DNA from: Paenibacillus tuaregi
GTDB taxonomy: Bacteria > Bacillota > Bacilli > Paenibacillales > Paenibacillaceae
Reading direction: 5' to 3'
Assembly: GCF_900086655.1 (NCBI RefSeq)
Contig: NZ_LT575476.1
Location: forward strand, 5,294,431-5,358,430
DNA length: 64,000 nt
Both the position numbers and the translations under genes were made by a program. The notes beneath the pieces are model-generated. The model had not been told where the DNA came from. It saw only the letters and a list, made by a program, of their open reading frames with translations, and searched no databases. Below are positions 15,458 to 23,251 of the stretch, piece by piece (within the stretch, counting starts at the first letter, position 1; each line of letters opens with the position of its first letter).

Positions 15458-16960
15458 ATGCGAGTATTTGAAATGTTATTAGTTACAGCCTGCGCCGCAG
15501 TAATGATCGTGCTGCTGCTTCGCAAGGAAGCGAACCGGATGGCCGGGATAATAACCGGTATCACCTGCGGTGCATTGTTGGCCTCTCAGCTGTTGTTTGA
15601 GGGTTACCGGTGGCAGATGATTCCGGCTTATGCCGTTGCCGTTGTGCTTGTGATCGCCGCCTTATTCAAGCGAAGGAAGGCTGGCAAGACGGTTCGCTAC
15701 ACTGTATCATCCCTATTCGTATTGCTGCTCGGCGGCTCGGTTGCCTTGTCGCTGCTGCTGCCGGTCTTCCAGCTGCCAAAGCCAACCGGTGAGTTCAAGG
15801 TGGGAACGGAAACTCTTCACTTCGTCGACAACAGCCGGGAAGAGATCTTCACTAAGCAGAAGGGGGACAAGCGGGAGCTTATGGTCCAAGTATGGTACCC
15901 TGCTGCAGAATCCGGTGGGTCGGGGCCGCGCCCGGTGTTCCCCGAGGATCCGAAGGTGTTCCAGGCCTATACGCAGGGTTATTCCGGCTATATGAAGCTT
16001 CCCGCAGCTGCTTTTGACTACTGGAAATACTTCAAGGCCAATGCTTACACGGGTGCGGAAGTACGGCCTGCGAACACGCCGTACCCGGTAGTGCTGCTGT
16101 CACATGGCATGGGGGTCGGCAGGATTCTGCATACGTCCCAGGCCGAGAACCTGGCCAGCCATGGCTATATTGTATTCGCTGTAGACCATACTTACAGCAC
16201 GGTTGCGACCGCCTTCCCGGACAGTCGGGTAACCGGCTTTCTGACCAATCAGTCTCAAGAGAGATTCTATGAGGACAGCCACACCATCCTGCAGGTGTGG
16301 AATAAGGACATCTCATTCATCGTGGACCAATTAGAGAAGCTCAATACGGGCGCCATCGCCAGCAAATTCAAAGGGAAGCTGGATATAAACAACATTGGCA
16401 TGATGGGTCATTCCTTCGGCGGAGCGACCGCATTCGAAGCCGTATATTCGAACCCGCGCATCAAAGCGGGCATCAATATGGATGGCACGATATTCGAGAC
16501 AAAAGGCCGGGACGACATGAAAAAGCCGTTTATGTTCATGGAATCGGGGGATTTTGCTAAAGTGAACGCGGAGCAAGCGAAATTCCGTAAGGTTCCGATT
16601 ACAGAAGAGGAGCTGAAGGCGCTCAAATTTACACGTCAGCAGTTCGATACGGTCCTGAAGAACCGGGAGCTGGAATTGAAGCTGATCGACCGCGCAACCC
16701 AGCAGGGTGGCGGCAAAGTCGTTTATGTCGAGGGAACGGGACATTACAACTTCACCGATCTTCAGCTGTACTCGCCGATTATCAGTAAAATCGGCATGAC
16801 GGGAAGCATTAACGGTGTCAGGGGAGCGGAGCTCGTAAACCACTATGTACTTGAATTCTTCAATCAGCATTTGCGCGGAATGAAGAGCACGCTGCTAGCG
16901 GGCCCGAATCAGGACTACCCGGAAGTGAAGTATCCGAAGTCGGTGTCTCTGGGAGAATAG
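15458..16960 (+). CDS. Membrane-anchored alpha/beta hydrolase, PAF-acetylhydrolase-like
   Basis: A 500-residue protein with three membrane helices at about 1-20, 27-65 and 80-102, then a hydrolase domain. It shows 'PYPVVLLSHGMGVGRI' for the oxyanion site, 'NIGMMGHSFGGATAFEAVY' as nucleophile elbow and 'VEGTGHYNFTDL' with the catalytic His. Same architecture as the gene at 9497 but with an extra 60 residues, so the two are distant paralogues. The start ATG follows AAAGGGAGCG. Ends with a strong terminator. Lipase or lipoprotein-ester hydrolase is plausible; substrate unknown. Confidence 0.83.
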   Translation: MRVFEMLLVTACAAVMIVLLLRKEANRMAGIITGITCGALLASQLLFEGYRWQMIPAYAVAVVLVIAALFKRRKAGKTVRYTVSSLFVLLLGGSVALSLLLPVFQLPKPTGEFKVGTETLHFVDNSREEIFTKQKGDKRELMVQVWYPAAESGGSGPRPVFPEDPKVFQAYTQGYSGYMKLPAAAFDYWKYFKANAYTGAEVRPANTPYPVVLLSHGMGVGRILHTSQAENLASHGYIVFAVDHTYSTVATAFPDSRVTGFLTNQSQERFYEDSHTILQVWNKDISFIVDQLEKLNTGAIASKFKGKLDINNIGMMGHSFGGATAFEAVYSNPRIKAGINMDGTIFETKGRDDMKKPFMFMESGDFAKVNAEQAKFRKVPITEEELKALKFTRQQFDTVLKNRELELKLIDRATQQGGGKVVYVEGTGHYNFTDLQLYSPIISKIGMTGSINGVRGAELVNHYVLEFFNQHLRGMKSTLLAGPNQDYPEVKYPKSVSLGE

Positions 16961-17004
16961 AGAGATGGAGGTTCATTAAGCCGAATATCTAGAGATTTAA
17001 TACT

Positions 17005-17043
17005 TGAAGAAGCGCCCTTCGTATGAACGAGGGCGTTTCTTCT
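17005..17043 (+). terminator. Terminator of the hydrolase gene
   Basis: GAAGAAGCGCCCTT pairs with AGGGCGTTTCTTC around a 10-base loop. Confidence 0.85.
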
Positions 17044-17117
17044 ATGCTTGCCCGCTTTTTCAGATTTTGTCGAGTTTTGTAGTTTAGAATAAAAAGGCTT
17101 CAAGGAGGTGGAAAGAC

Positions 17118-17294
17118 TTGCGGACCGACGATATTCTTAACGAAATGCATAAGCTTAGCCACGATGATGAACAAAGGTACCGCCTGCTTATGAGATATTT
17201 GCGGCTGGTAGACCAGGACAGGAAACATCGGGGGTTTCTAGACAAATTCAGGAGTCAGTGGAGGTTCTATAATAAACATAAGCATCTACACTAA
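17118..17294 (+). CDS. Small basic protein with TTG start (58 aa), unknown
   Basis: AAGGAGGTG followed by eight bases and a TTG opens a 58-codon frame (start L/M-R-T-D-D-I-L-N-E-M-H-K-L) ending with TAA at 17294 and closed by a strong terminator 25 bases later. The near-perfect ribosome site and terminator argue that it is translated. The product is highly charged, rich in R, K, H and D, probably one or two helices, with no membrane segment. I do not recognise it. It would be missed by ORF callers that require ATG or more than 60 residues. Confidence 0.65.
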   Translation: MRTDDILNEMHKLSHDDEQRYRLLMRYLRLVDQDRKHRGFLDKFRSQWRFYNKHKHLH

Positions 17295-17318
17295 ACTTAA
17301 AAGCCACTTAGATAAAAG

Positions 17319-17364
17319 AAAAGAAGACATTTGTCTCGAAATGCGGTACGAATGTCTTCTTTTT
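17319..17364 (+). terminator. Terminator of the small TTG-start gene
   Basis: AAAAGAAGACATT pairs with AATGTCTTCTTTTT; both flanks are A/T runs. Confidence 0.85.
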
Positions 17365-17472
17365 GTGGGTCTGGCTTAGCTATGTTTTCTATTAAACTCT
17401 CAGTCCACTAGCTTCAGGCGTATATGGATAAAGCGCGGAGCAGGCAACTTATTCTATTTAAATCCCTTAAAA

Positions 17473-17973
17473 TCATTGATTCTTTAATTCAATATTGATT
17501 TCCTTTTCTTCGGAGCCATTTTTGTTGTCAAATAGTTTAATAACCCACTGATTATCTTTTTTGTTGTATTCTACGGTTTTGATTACTGGTACATCCATAT
17601 ATTTGGATTCATTTATCGCTTTTACTATCGCTTCTTTCTTGAATCTTTCATTTTGTTCCTTATCATGTATAACATCAATTTTCTTTGCTTTTCCTTGGGC
17701 TGGATTTGAAGTTTCTATCCCACCGTCAAATTTTACCGATATTGTATCCCCAATTTCTAATTCAGTAGTTGTTTTAACCCATATAGCTTCACTTTTATTT
17801 TCAGAATTACCAATATAATTCGTGACTAGCACTCTACCAACTTCTTTTTTTACAACAACACCAGAAAAAGTAGTATTTATATTATCATCCCTCTCTTCGT
17901 CTGAAATGCTGTTGGAACATCCAGAAATTAAAAAGAATAACAGTATAAATATAAGGAAGTAGTTTTTTTTCAT
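17473..17973 (-). CDS. Putative lipoprotein, DUF3221-like
   Basis: A 166-residue predicted lipoprotein: K-K start, hydrophobic core and lipobox L-I-S-G-C with Cys at residue 19. The mature part has an OB-like beta pattern ('FSGVVVKKEVGRVLVTN...LEIGDTISVKFDG') that resembles DUF3221 proteins, then a lysine-rich C-terminal region. It is clearly more AT-rich than neighbouring genes, with many AAA/GAA/AAT codons, suggesting recent transfer. ATG after AGGAGGTTT. Function unknown; anchored outside the membrane. Confidence 0.75.
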   Translation of the reverse strand: MKKNYFLIFILLFFLISGCSNSISDEERDDNINTTFSGVVVKKEVGRVLVTNYIGNSENKSEAIWVKTTTELEIGDTISVKFDGGIETSNPAQGKAKKIDVIHDKEQNERFKKEAIVKAINESKYMDVPVIKTVEYNKKDNQWVIKLFDNKNGSEEKEINIELKNQ

Positions 17974-18013
17974 CCAAACCTCCTAAATTAGTTATAGCCG
18001 GTTAGTTGATGAT

Positions 18014-18190
18014 TTAATTACTCCAATTACTAATTTGTCGACCAGTTTCAGTAATTTTAATAAGTCCGATATCTTGTCCGTTTCCAGCGGTAGACCCTTC
18101 CACTCCGGCTTTGGAGCTATTTTGGTTAACCGCTGTTTTTTGCAGATAAGTATCTAGTTTCTGGTTCTGTCTATCCCCGTATAAACTCAT
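18014..18190 (-). CDS. Doubtful 58-aa ORF overlapping the SUKH gene end
   Basis: An ATG at 18190 opens a 58-codon frame (M-S-L-Y-G-D-R-Q-N-Q-K) overlapping the last codons of the SUKH gene in another frame. The sequence is polar, ends 'TGRQISNWSN', and is not recognised. It could be a real small gene or a scrap of a larger protein such as the C-terminus of a toxin. The ribosome site is poor. Confidence 0.25.
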   Translation of the reverse strand: MSLYGDRQNQKLDTYLQKTAVNQNSSKAGVEGSTAGNGQDIGLIKITETGRQISNWSN

Positions 18191-18947
18191 CCCAACTAAT
18201 TTGGCGGGATTCATAATCTGCGCCGATGCCTTTAAGCTGGGCTTCGATGTCAGCAGCCCCCCGGTCAATACCCTTATACACGAGCAGAGGCACTGTCTCC
18301 AAATGAGCCTTGGCCTGAGCATAATCGCAGGAAAATACTTTTTTGATGAACACCAGGGTCTTGATCTTGTCAGTGCCTGGACCCGTGATTAACACTTTAT
18401 AATAATTGTACTGCTCATCTTCGTCCATTTCCCACTCCTCGTCCTCGAGGCTACGAGGCCGCAGGACACTATGAAGAAACTCGGTGAGATTATCATAAGC
18501 AACGGAGAAATCCCAAGTCCCCGCTCCATGCTCCGCCGTATAAATAACTGTATCCCCCCGGGATAGATCGATACAATACGGATCGCCTTCATCCGAGGCG
18601 ATAACGAGATAATCCTTCGGCCAATCTGTGATAGGTTCATCCCTAACATGATTATAATTGTAGCCCGACTGTCCCCCGATCAAATCCTTGGCGCCGTAAA
18701 TGTCCAGGTTGATATATTCGTCCGTGCTCCAGGATACCGATGTCGGGACGTAGTGCTTCAAGAAGTACAAATATTCCTCCGGCAGGTTCCACTCGCGGGT
18801 GGCCACACGTATATCCTCAGCTTCAGCTTCAGTTCGCAGCTCCATAGGATACTTGGCGTAGAAGTCGGGCTCCTGCTCCCTTGCTATTTCCAAAGCTACT
18901 TGCATCTTCTCCAGTACATCATCGATTTCCTGATATGTAGGTTTCAA
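18171..18947 (-). CDS. SUKH (SMI1/KNR4) protein with L7/L12-like C-terminal domain
   Basis: About 258 residues counted from the TTG at 18947, which follows the partial anti-SD match GTGGTGAT. The first ~190 residues form an SMI1/KNR4 (SUKH) domain: 'ATREWNLPEEYLYFLKHYVPTSVSW', 'VIASDEGDPYCIDLSRGDTVIYTAEHGAGTW'. The last 65 residues ('KIKTLVFIKKVFSCDYAQAKAHLETVPLLVYKGI...LKGIGADYE') resemble the C-terminal domain of ribosomal protein L7/L12. SUKH proteins are often immunity proteins against polymorphic toxins, but no toxin gene is visible here. The frame stays open to 19202 only because it runs through a repeat; that N-terminal extension is not real. Confidence 0.75.
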   Translation of the reverse strand: MKPTYQEIDDVLEKMQVALEIAREQEPDFYAKYPMELRTEAEAEDIRVATREWNLPEEYLYFLKHYVPTSVSWSTDEYINLDIYGAKDLIGGQSGYNYNHVRDEPITDWPKDYLVIASDEGDPYCIDLSRGDTVIYTAEHGAGTWDFSVAYDNLTEFLHSVLRPRSLEDEEWEMDEDEQYNYYKVLITGPGTDKIKTLVFIKKVFSCDYAQAKAHLETVPLLVYKGIDRGAADIEAQLKGIGADYESRQISWDEFIRG

Positions 18948-18985
18948 TATAATCACCACTTTGATTAAGGATGGCCTTACTATTC

Positions 18986-19183
18986 TATATAAAATGAGCT
19001 TATGAAGGTTACCCTTTTGGGGCGCTGCGATGCCGAGTGTTCTTACGACCGCTGTTGTCTCCGAAATCTTTGAATTAGATATCAAAGTAGGGGCATTTCG
19101 GAGACAAAGGCGGACGCTCCGCTTCTTCAGAATCACTCGGGATCGAAGCTGTGATCGGTAAGCTCTAAAGTTCATCTTATATA
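18986..19183. repeat. MITE-like hairpin repeat, full copy (about 198 bp)
   Basis: Ends TATATAAAATGAGCTT and AAGTTCATCTTATATA are inverted. The interior is also nearly palindromic: TGTCTCCGAAAT faces ATTTCGGAGACA, and CCGAGTGTTCTT faces the AAGAATCACTCGG side with mismatches. No ORF of its own. TA-rich ends suggest TA target choice as in IS630/Tc1-type transposons (inference). Confidence 0.8.
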
Positions 19184-19210
19184 GTAAATATAATACTGCC
19201 AAAAATAGGA

Positions 19211-19243
19211 GAAGACCACTCCAACCCCGGAGTGGTCTATTTG
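19211..19243. terminator. Terminator of the SulP gene, probably bidirectional
   Basis: AGACCACTCC pairs with GGAGTGGTCT around a seven-base loop just after the sulP stop codon. Confidence 0.7.
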
Positions 19244-19254
19244 TTCAACTGGGC

Positions 19255-21006
19255 TCAGCCATTTAATCTGGTCTTTTCCTTAGGCTCTGAATAGGCAAGC
19301 TGCTGGCATTCATGGAATGCAAAATGCCTGCACCCCCTGCATTGACCGTAGTTAATTTTTGTAAGGGCAGCGCTGATTGCCTCACCTGTTTTGTCAAAAA
19401 AGTGCTCCTGCCCGATGAATTCGTCCAGTCCTGTCTTACTTAGCACCAGACGCGGCTGATTCTGGATTTCGGAGATGAACACGGTGCCACCGTGCTTCTT
19501 AAAGTGCTTCGCCAGGCTTGCCAAATTGGATTCACCCGTAGTGTCCATATAGGGCACATTGTTCATTTTCAGGATCAGCACTTTAGGCTTGTAATGAATC
19601 TCGTCCATAATGCTCTTCTCAAACATATTGGCCACCCCGAAGAACAACGCCCCCTCAACCGTGTATATACTGATCTGAGGGCAATTATGCTGCTCCTGAA
19701 CCATATGGGCAGCCACTTCTTCGTTCCTGCTATTCGGATCGGGCAGAACCTTGGCCGTGGTCAGAAGCTCGCTCATATGCTTCACGAAGATGACCCCGGA
19801 TAAGATCAACCCAACTTCAACCGCCGTAGTTAAATCTGTAAAGACGGTAAGAACAAAGGTGATGACCAGTACGGCTGACTCAGCACTCTTGGTTCTTAGC
19901 ACATGGGCAAACTCTTTGCGTTCGCTCATATTCCAGGCTACCATCATCAAGATAGGCGCCATACTGGCAAGCGGGATGCGGGAGGCATGTGGAGCAAAGA
20001 GGAACAAAACCATTAACACCACAATACCGTGGATTACCCCGGAAAAGGGTGATACCGCACCGCTCTTAATATTGGTGGCGGTTCTGGCAATAGCCCCTGT
20101 GGCTGGAATTCCCCCAAACAGCGGGGTAATCATATTGGCTATCCCTTGACCGATAAGCTCCCGGTTGCTGTTATGCCGCGTTCCAGACATTCCATCTGCG
20201 ACTACAGCCGACAGCAAGGATTCAATCCCACCTAACATGGCAATAACAAAAGCAGGTTTGATTAAATGCTGAATATTCTCAAGGGTAATTGCAGGAAAAT
20301 GGATACTGGGCAGGCTCCTCGGAATAGCTCCATAAGTAGAGCCGATAGTTGCCACCTGACCGGGAAAGAACACGGAAGCCACCACGGTGGAGAGAAGTAA
20401 ACCCATAAGTGAACCAGGCACCTTAGGAAGCAGTCTCGGTGTAAGTAGAAGGGCTGTTAAACAGATGGCTGCGGTTAACACACTGTACATATTCGTTCTA
20501 TATAAATGAGCACCAAGCTCTTTCATATTAGCCAGAAAGGACTCGTGCTTGCTTAAGCCGGTTAATCCAAGAAAATTCCCGATTTGCCCTGCGAAGATCG
20601 TAACCGCAATACCGGTTGTGAACCCAATGGTAACAGGTCGTGGAATAAATTTAATGACTCCGCCAAGCTTAAAGACGCCCATAAAGAAAATAAGTACTCC
20701 TGCCATGAATCCTGCAATAAGCAGGTTATCATAACCGTACTGCATTACTATCCCGAACAAAATCGGAATAAACGCACCGGTTGGTCCGCCAATTTGGAAT
20801 TTGGAACCGCCAAACAGGGAAATTAATATACCCGCAATGATTACCGTGAATAAGCCATACTCCGGCTTGACTCCGGATGCAATGGCAAACGCCATTCCTA
20901 ATGGAATGGCGACAATTCCCACAATCAAACCCGAGATCAGGTCCTTCTGCAACGATTTTACATTATATCCTTCATATCTCCCGCTAAATCTCATGCTCTT
21001 CTTCAC
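19255..21006 (-). CDS. SulP-family anion transporter with STAS domain
   Basis: A 583-residue SLC26/SulP transporter for sulfate, bicarbonate or another anion. The signature 'FQIGGPTGAFIPILFGIV' lies in TM3 region, 'GFTTGIAVTIFAGQIGNFLG' in TM5 region, and a STAS domain follows at about 440-550 ('YTVEGALFFGVANMFEKSI...LILKMNNVPYMDTTGESNL', with D-T-T-G in the regulatory loop). The last 40 residues hold an unusual Cys/His cluster, C-x-x-C-x6-C, suggesting metal or redox sensing. The upstream ArsR gene on the same strand and a matching operator before each gene suggest regulation by that ArsR. Confidence 0.88.
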   Translation of the reverse strand: MKKSMRFSGRYEGYNVKSLQKDLISGLIVGIVAIPLGMAFAIASGVKPEYGLFTVIIAGILISLFGGSKFQIGGPTGAFIPILFGIVMQYGYDNLLIAGFMAGVLIFFMGVFKLGGVIKFIPRPVTIGFTTGIAVTIFAGQIGNFLGLTGLSKHESFLANMKELGAHLYRTNMYSVLTAAICLTALLLTPRLLPKVPGSLMGLLLSTVVASVFFPGQVATIGSTYGAIPRSLPSIHFPAITLENIQHLIKPAFVIAMLGGIESLLSAVVADGMSGTRHNSNRELIGQGIANMITPLFGGIPATGAIARTATNIKSGAVSPFSGVIHGIVVLMVLFLFAPHASRIPLASMAPILMMVAWNMSERKEFAHVLRTKSAESAVLVITFVLTVFTDLTTAVEVGLILSGVIFVKHMSELLTTAKVLPDPNSRNEEVAAHMVQEQHNCPQISIYTVEGALFFGVANMFEKSIMDEIHYKPKVLILKMNNVPYMDTTGESNLASLAKHFKKHGGTVFISEIQNQPRLVLSKTGLDEFIGQEHFFDKTGEAISAALTKINYGQCRGCRHFAFHECQQLAYSEPKEKTRLNG

Positions 21007-21026
21007 CGCTTTATAAATATTTGATT

Positions 21027-21050
21027 ATTTGAATATATGTAGAATCATAT
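21027..21050 (-). promoter_or_regulatory. Candidate ArsR operator before the SulP gene
   Basis: The plus strand reads ATTTGAATATA, seven bases, then ATCATAT. The same two blocks occur before the arsR gene at 21516. Confidence 0.5.
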
Positions 21051-21105
21051 ATCCAAAGTAATACGGTGTCAATTTCACTTTTACCTAATAAACGCCCAGA
21101 GTTTA

Positions 21106-21152
21106 AGAAAAAAAGGGCTTCATGGCGATTACCTCTCCATTAGCCCTTTATT
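21106..21152 (-). terminator. Terminator of the arsR-like gene
   Basis: On the minus strand AAAGGGCTA pairs with AAGCCCTTT and a T run follows; it separates arsR from sulP, so read-through must be regulated or sulP uses its own promoter. Confidence 0.75.
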
Positions 21153-21164
21153 ACAGCTGGTTTG

Positions 21165-21491
21165 TTATTCATTTTTAATGTTCTCCAACAAGGTGATAGT
21201 ATCAATAAGATGATTATCAAAAATCTGCTTTGCTACTTTTAACAAGTCCTTAATTAAGGGGTCCCTTAATGAATAAATGACCGATGTTCCGTACTTGGTC
21301 CCTACAACAACGTTCTTATTCCTGAGAACGGCCAACTGCTGCGACACCGCTGAACCTTCACTGCCCAGAATGGCCTGTATCTCATTCACGGTCTTATCGC
21401 TTTCCGACAATATCTCAAGTATTCGAATCCTTAATGGGTGTGCTAAGGCCTTGAAAAATTCAGATTTGAATTGTAGGACTTCCTGAATCAT
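21165..21491 (-). CDS. ArsR-family winged-helix regulator
   Basis: A 108-residue dimeric repressor. 'FKSEFFKALAHPLRIRILEILSE' starts the fold, 'GSEGSAVSQQLAVLRNKNVVVGTKYGTSVIYSLRDPLI' is the recognition helix and wing. There is no C-V-C metal motif of arsenic or cadmium sensors, so the signal is not obviously a thiol-bound metal. Gene order arsR-sulP on one strand is seen in other Bacillales. Candidate operators precede both genes. Confidence 0.88.
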   Translation of the reverse strand: MIQEVLQFKSEFFKALAHPLRIRILEILSESDKTVNEIQAILGSEGSAVSQQLAVLRNKNVVVGTKYGTSVIYSLRDPLIKDLLKVAKQIFDNHLIDTITLLENIKNE

Positions 21492-21515
21492 TGTATTCTC
21501 CCCTAATATTTGAAG

Positions 21516-21537
21516 ATTTGAATATAAGCTATCATAT
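21516..21537 (-). promoter_or_regulatory. Candidate ArsR operator before the arsR-like gene
   Basis: The plus strand reads ATTTGAATATA, four or five bases, then ATCATAT, matching the sequence ahead of sulP. Confidence 0.5.
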
Positions 21538-21572
21538 CATACTGCATGGCGAATGAATAACCTGAAGCAAGA

Positions 21573-21772
21573 CATATAAAATGAACTTATGAAAGTTACA
21601 CTTCTCGGGTACTGCGATGCCGAGTGTTCTTTAAGGCCGCTGTTGTCTCCAAAATGCTTGAACTAAATATCCAAGTAGGGGCATTTCGGAGACAAAGGCG
21701 GACGCTCCGCTTCTTCAGACTCACTCGGGATCGAAGCTGAGATCGGTATATTCTAAAGTTCATTTTATATAA
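21573..21772. repeat. MITE-like hairpin repeat, full copy (about 200 bp)
   Basis: Same orientation as and about 85 percent identical by eye to the copy at 18986. Ends ATATAAAATGAACTT and AAGTTCATTTTATAT; the interior contains the shared blocks ATTTCGGAGACAAAGGCGGA and GCGATGCCGAGTGTTCTT. Lies between the arsR-like gene and the PARG gene. Confidence 0.82.
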
Positions 21773-21785
21773 ATTACCCGGTATG

Positions 21786-21820
21786 AAAAAAAAAAGAGAA
21801 ATCATCGCGATTTCTCTTTC
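21786..21820 (-). terminator. Terminator of the NAD/ADP-ribose operon
   Basis: On the minus strand AAGAGAAATCGCGATGATTTCTCTT forms a hairpin (AAGAGAAAT with ATTTCTCTT) followed by ten or more T. Confidence 0.85.
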
Positions 21821-21861
21821 TCTATACACAATATCTGCCTGGACCTTTGCCAATATGCTGC

Positions 21862-22695
21862 TCAGTCATTAAACGCCCTCTCAAACGCCTGAATGGTCTT
21901 ACCATCCCTGGAATTATCCAATACCGCGAAACGGATTTCGGAGAACAGCAGCCCAAAGTCTTCGTCCTCAAGCAGCTCGCGCCACCACCCGGCGACCTTG
22001 ACCGGATCGTTGCGGAATACACCGCAGCCGTAAGCCCCCAGGATGAGACTCTTGTCGCCCTTATGCGCGAATATCGCCAACGCGAGTCGCATCCGGTCCT
22101 TCATCACGCGTTCCGCCTCTTGTGGGTCCTCGCCTTTGAGTAGAACCTGCCCATAGTTCACAGCCGGCAGGGTCAGGACCGAGGCAGTCACGGGCCGCTC
22201 AATAAGGTCAAACCGCGGATTACGGAAAAATACCACGTCCGGCGAATAGATGGCATGATCGGTGTACATCATTGATTTGCAGGCCCGGTTGGCTTTATAA
22301 TAGCCCTCATTACACAGCTGGGTTGCATACAGCCCGCTGGAAGCGGCAATACTCTCCTCCTGAGCCATGGCTCCGTTCAGGAACCCGCCGCCGGGGTTCT
22401 TCGCACTGGCGAAGTTCAGCACGCCAACGTGCGGCTTGCCTGCCGCCGCAAAGTCCAAGACCGCCTTCACCGTTGCCTCATTGGCGACGGAATAACTGGC
22501 CGTCTGCGGCAGCCGGGGCAGCTCAGCGCTGCTCCGTACAAGCTCCGCTCCCTGTTCAGGAGTGATCAGCTCGCTGTTCTCCTCCGAATGCTTCTGCGCC
22601 GCGGCGAATTCAACTCGTCGCCCCTCATATTCATAGAAACCCATCTGCTGGATTCGCAGAGTGTCCTGGGCAATTCCTTTACGCTTCATTTCCAA
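21862..22695 (-). CDS. Bacterial-type poly(ADP-ribose) glycohydrolase (TIGR02452)
   Basis: A 277-residue macrodomain hydrolase. The catalytic PARG signature is intact: G102-G-G104 then Q112-E113-E114 ('NPGGGFLNGAMAQEESI'). 'VGVLNFASAKNPGGGFLNG' and 'LILGAYGCGVFRNDP' are the two ADP-ribose-binding loops of the family. It is predicted to release ADP-ribose from poly- or mono-ADP-ribosylated targets in the cytoplasm. Last gene of a five-gene operon and overlaps the NADAR gene by 17 bases, implying translational coupling. Confidence 0.88.
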   Translation of the reverse strand: MEMKRKGIAQDTLRIQQMGFYEYEGRRVEFAAAQKHSEENSELITPEQGAELVRSSAELPRLPQTASYSVANEATVKAVLDFAAAGKPHVGVLNFASAKNPGGGFLNGAMAQEESIAASSGLYATQLCNEGYYKANRACKSMMYTDHAIYSPDVVFFRNPRFDLIERPVTASVLTLPAVNYGQVLLKGEDPQEAERVMKDRMRLALAIFAHKGDKSLILGAYGCGVFRNDPVKVAGWWRELLEDEDFGLLFSEIRFAVLDNSRDGKTIQAFERAFND

Positions 22696-23251
22696 TCCCT
22701 TCTTTCCTCATCAACTCATCCCGGGCCTCGCTCAGCGCGAAGCCCAGCAAATTTCTCCCCCGCCACTTCACGGGATTCTCCGCGTCCGGATTGGACTGGC
22801 CCATCCCAATTCCCCAAATCCGATCCCGTGGGCTGGCTTCAACCAGAATGCGGTTCTTTGTGGACCTTAGGTAGCGCCCAAGCTCCTCATTCTGCGAAAA
22901 CTTGGCCAGACTGCCTCTGAGGACAATACCGTAGCATTCTTTATCCCAAATATTCTTGTCAAAATTCCGGACCGCACGTCCATAAGCCTTCATCTCTTTG
23001 GGATGTTTGGCCTTCAGAATCGCTTCCAGCATCTCCTCATCCCCGAACAGCCGGGCTTTCTCCGCCATCATGAACTGCTCGGCACAGGAGTACAGCGTGC
23101 CGTCAACCTCAAACGGACTCATCCACCACTGACTGAAGCAGCTCTTGTCTACGCCTCCGTCCTTTGGCGGAGTATGCCCCCAGAAGAACACGTACTTGAA
23201 CTTTTCGCCCGCATTATAAGCCCTTCTTAACTCCTCAATATTGTAGATCAT
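22679..23251 (-). CDS. NADAR domain protein (YbiA/DUF1768 family)
   Basis: A 190-residue single NADAR domain. Family landmarks: 'YVFFWGH' start, 'SQWWMSPFEVDGTLYSCAEQFMMAEKARLFGD' with the key Glu of A-E-Q, 'AYGRAVRNFD', 'ILVEASPRDRIWGIG' and 'NLLGFALSEARDEL'. Members hydrolyse N-glycosidic bonds of ADP-ribose-type or riboflavin-pathway compounds; some remove ADP-ribose from guanine in DNA (established for NADAR partners of DarT). No darT lies here. ATG 23251 overlaps the upstream stop codon (TGATG) and follows GGGAGGAGACC. Confidence 0.88.
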   Translation of the reverse strand: MIYNIEELRRAYNAGEKFKYVFFWGHTPPKDGGVDKSCFSQWWMSPFEVDGTLYSCAEQFMMAEKARLFGDEEMLEAILKAKHPKEMKAYGRAVRNFDKNIWDKECYGIVLRGSLAKFSQNEELGRYLRSTKNRILVEASPRDRIWGIGMGQSNPDAENPVKWRGRNLLGFALSEARDELMRKEGIGNEA

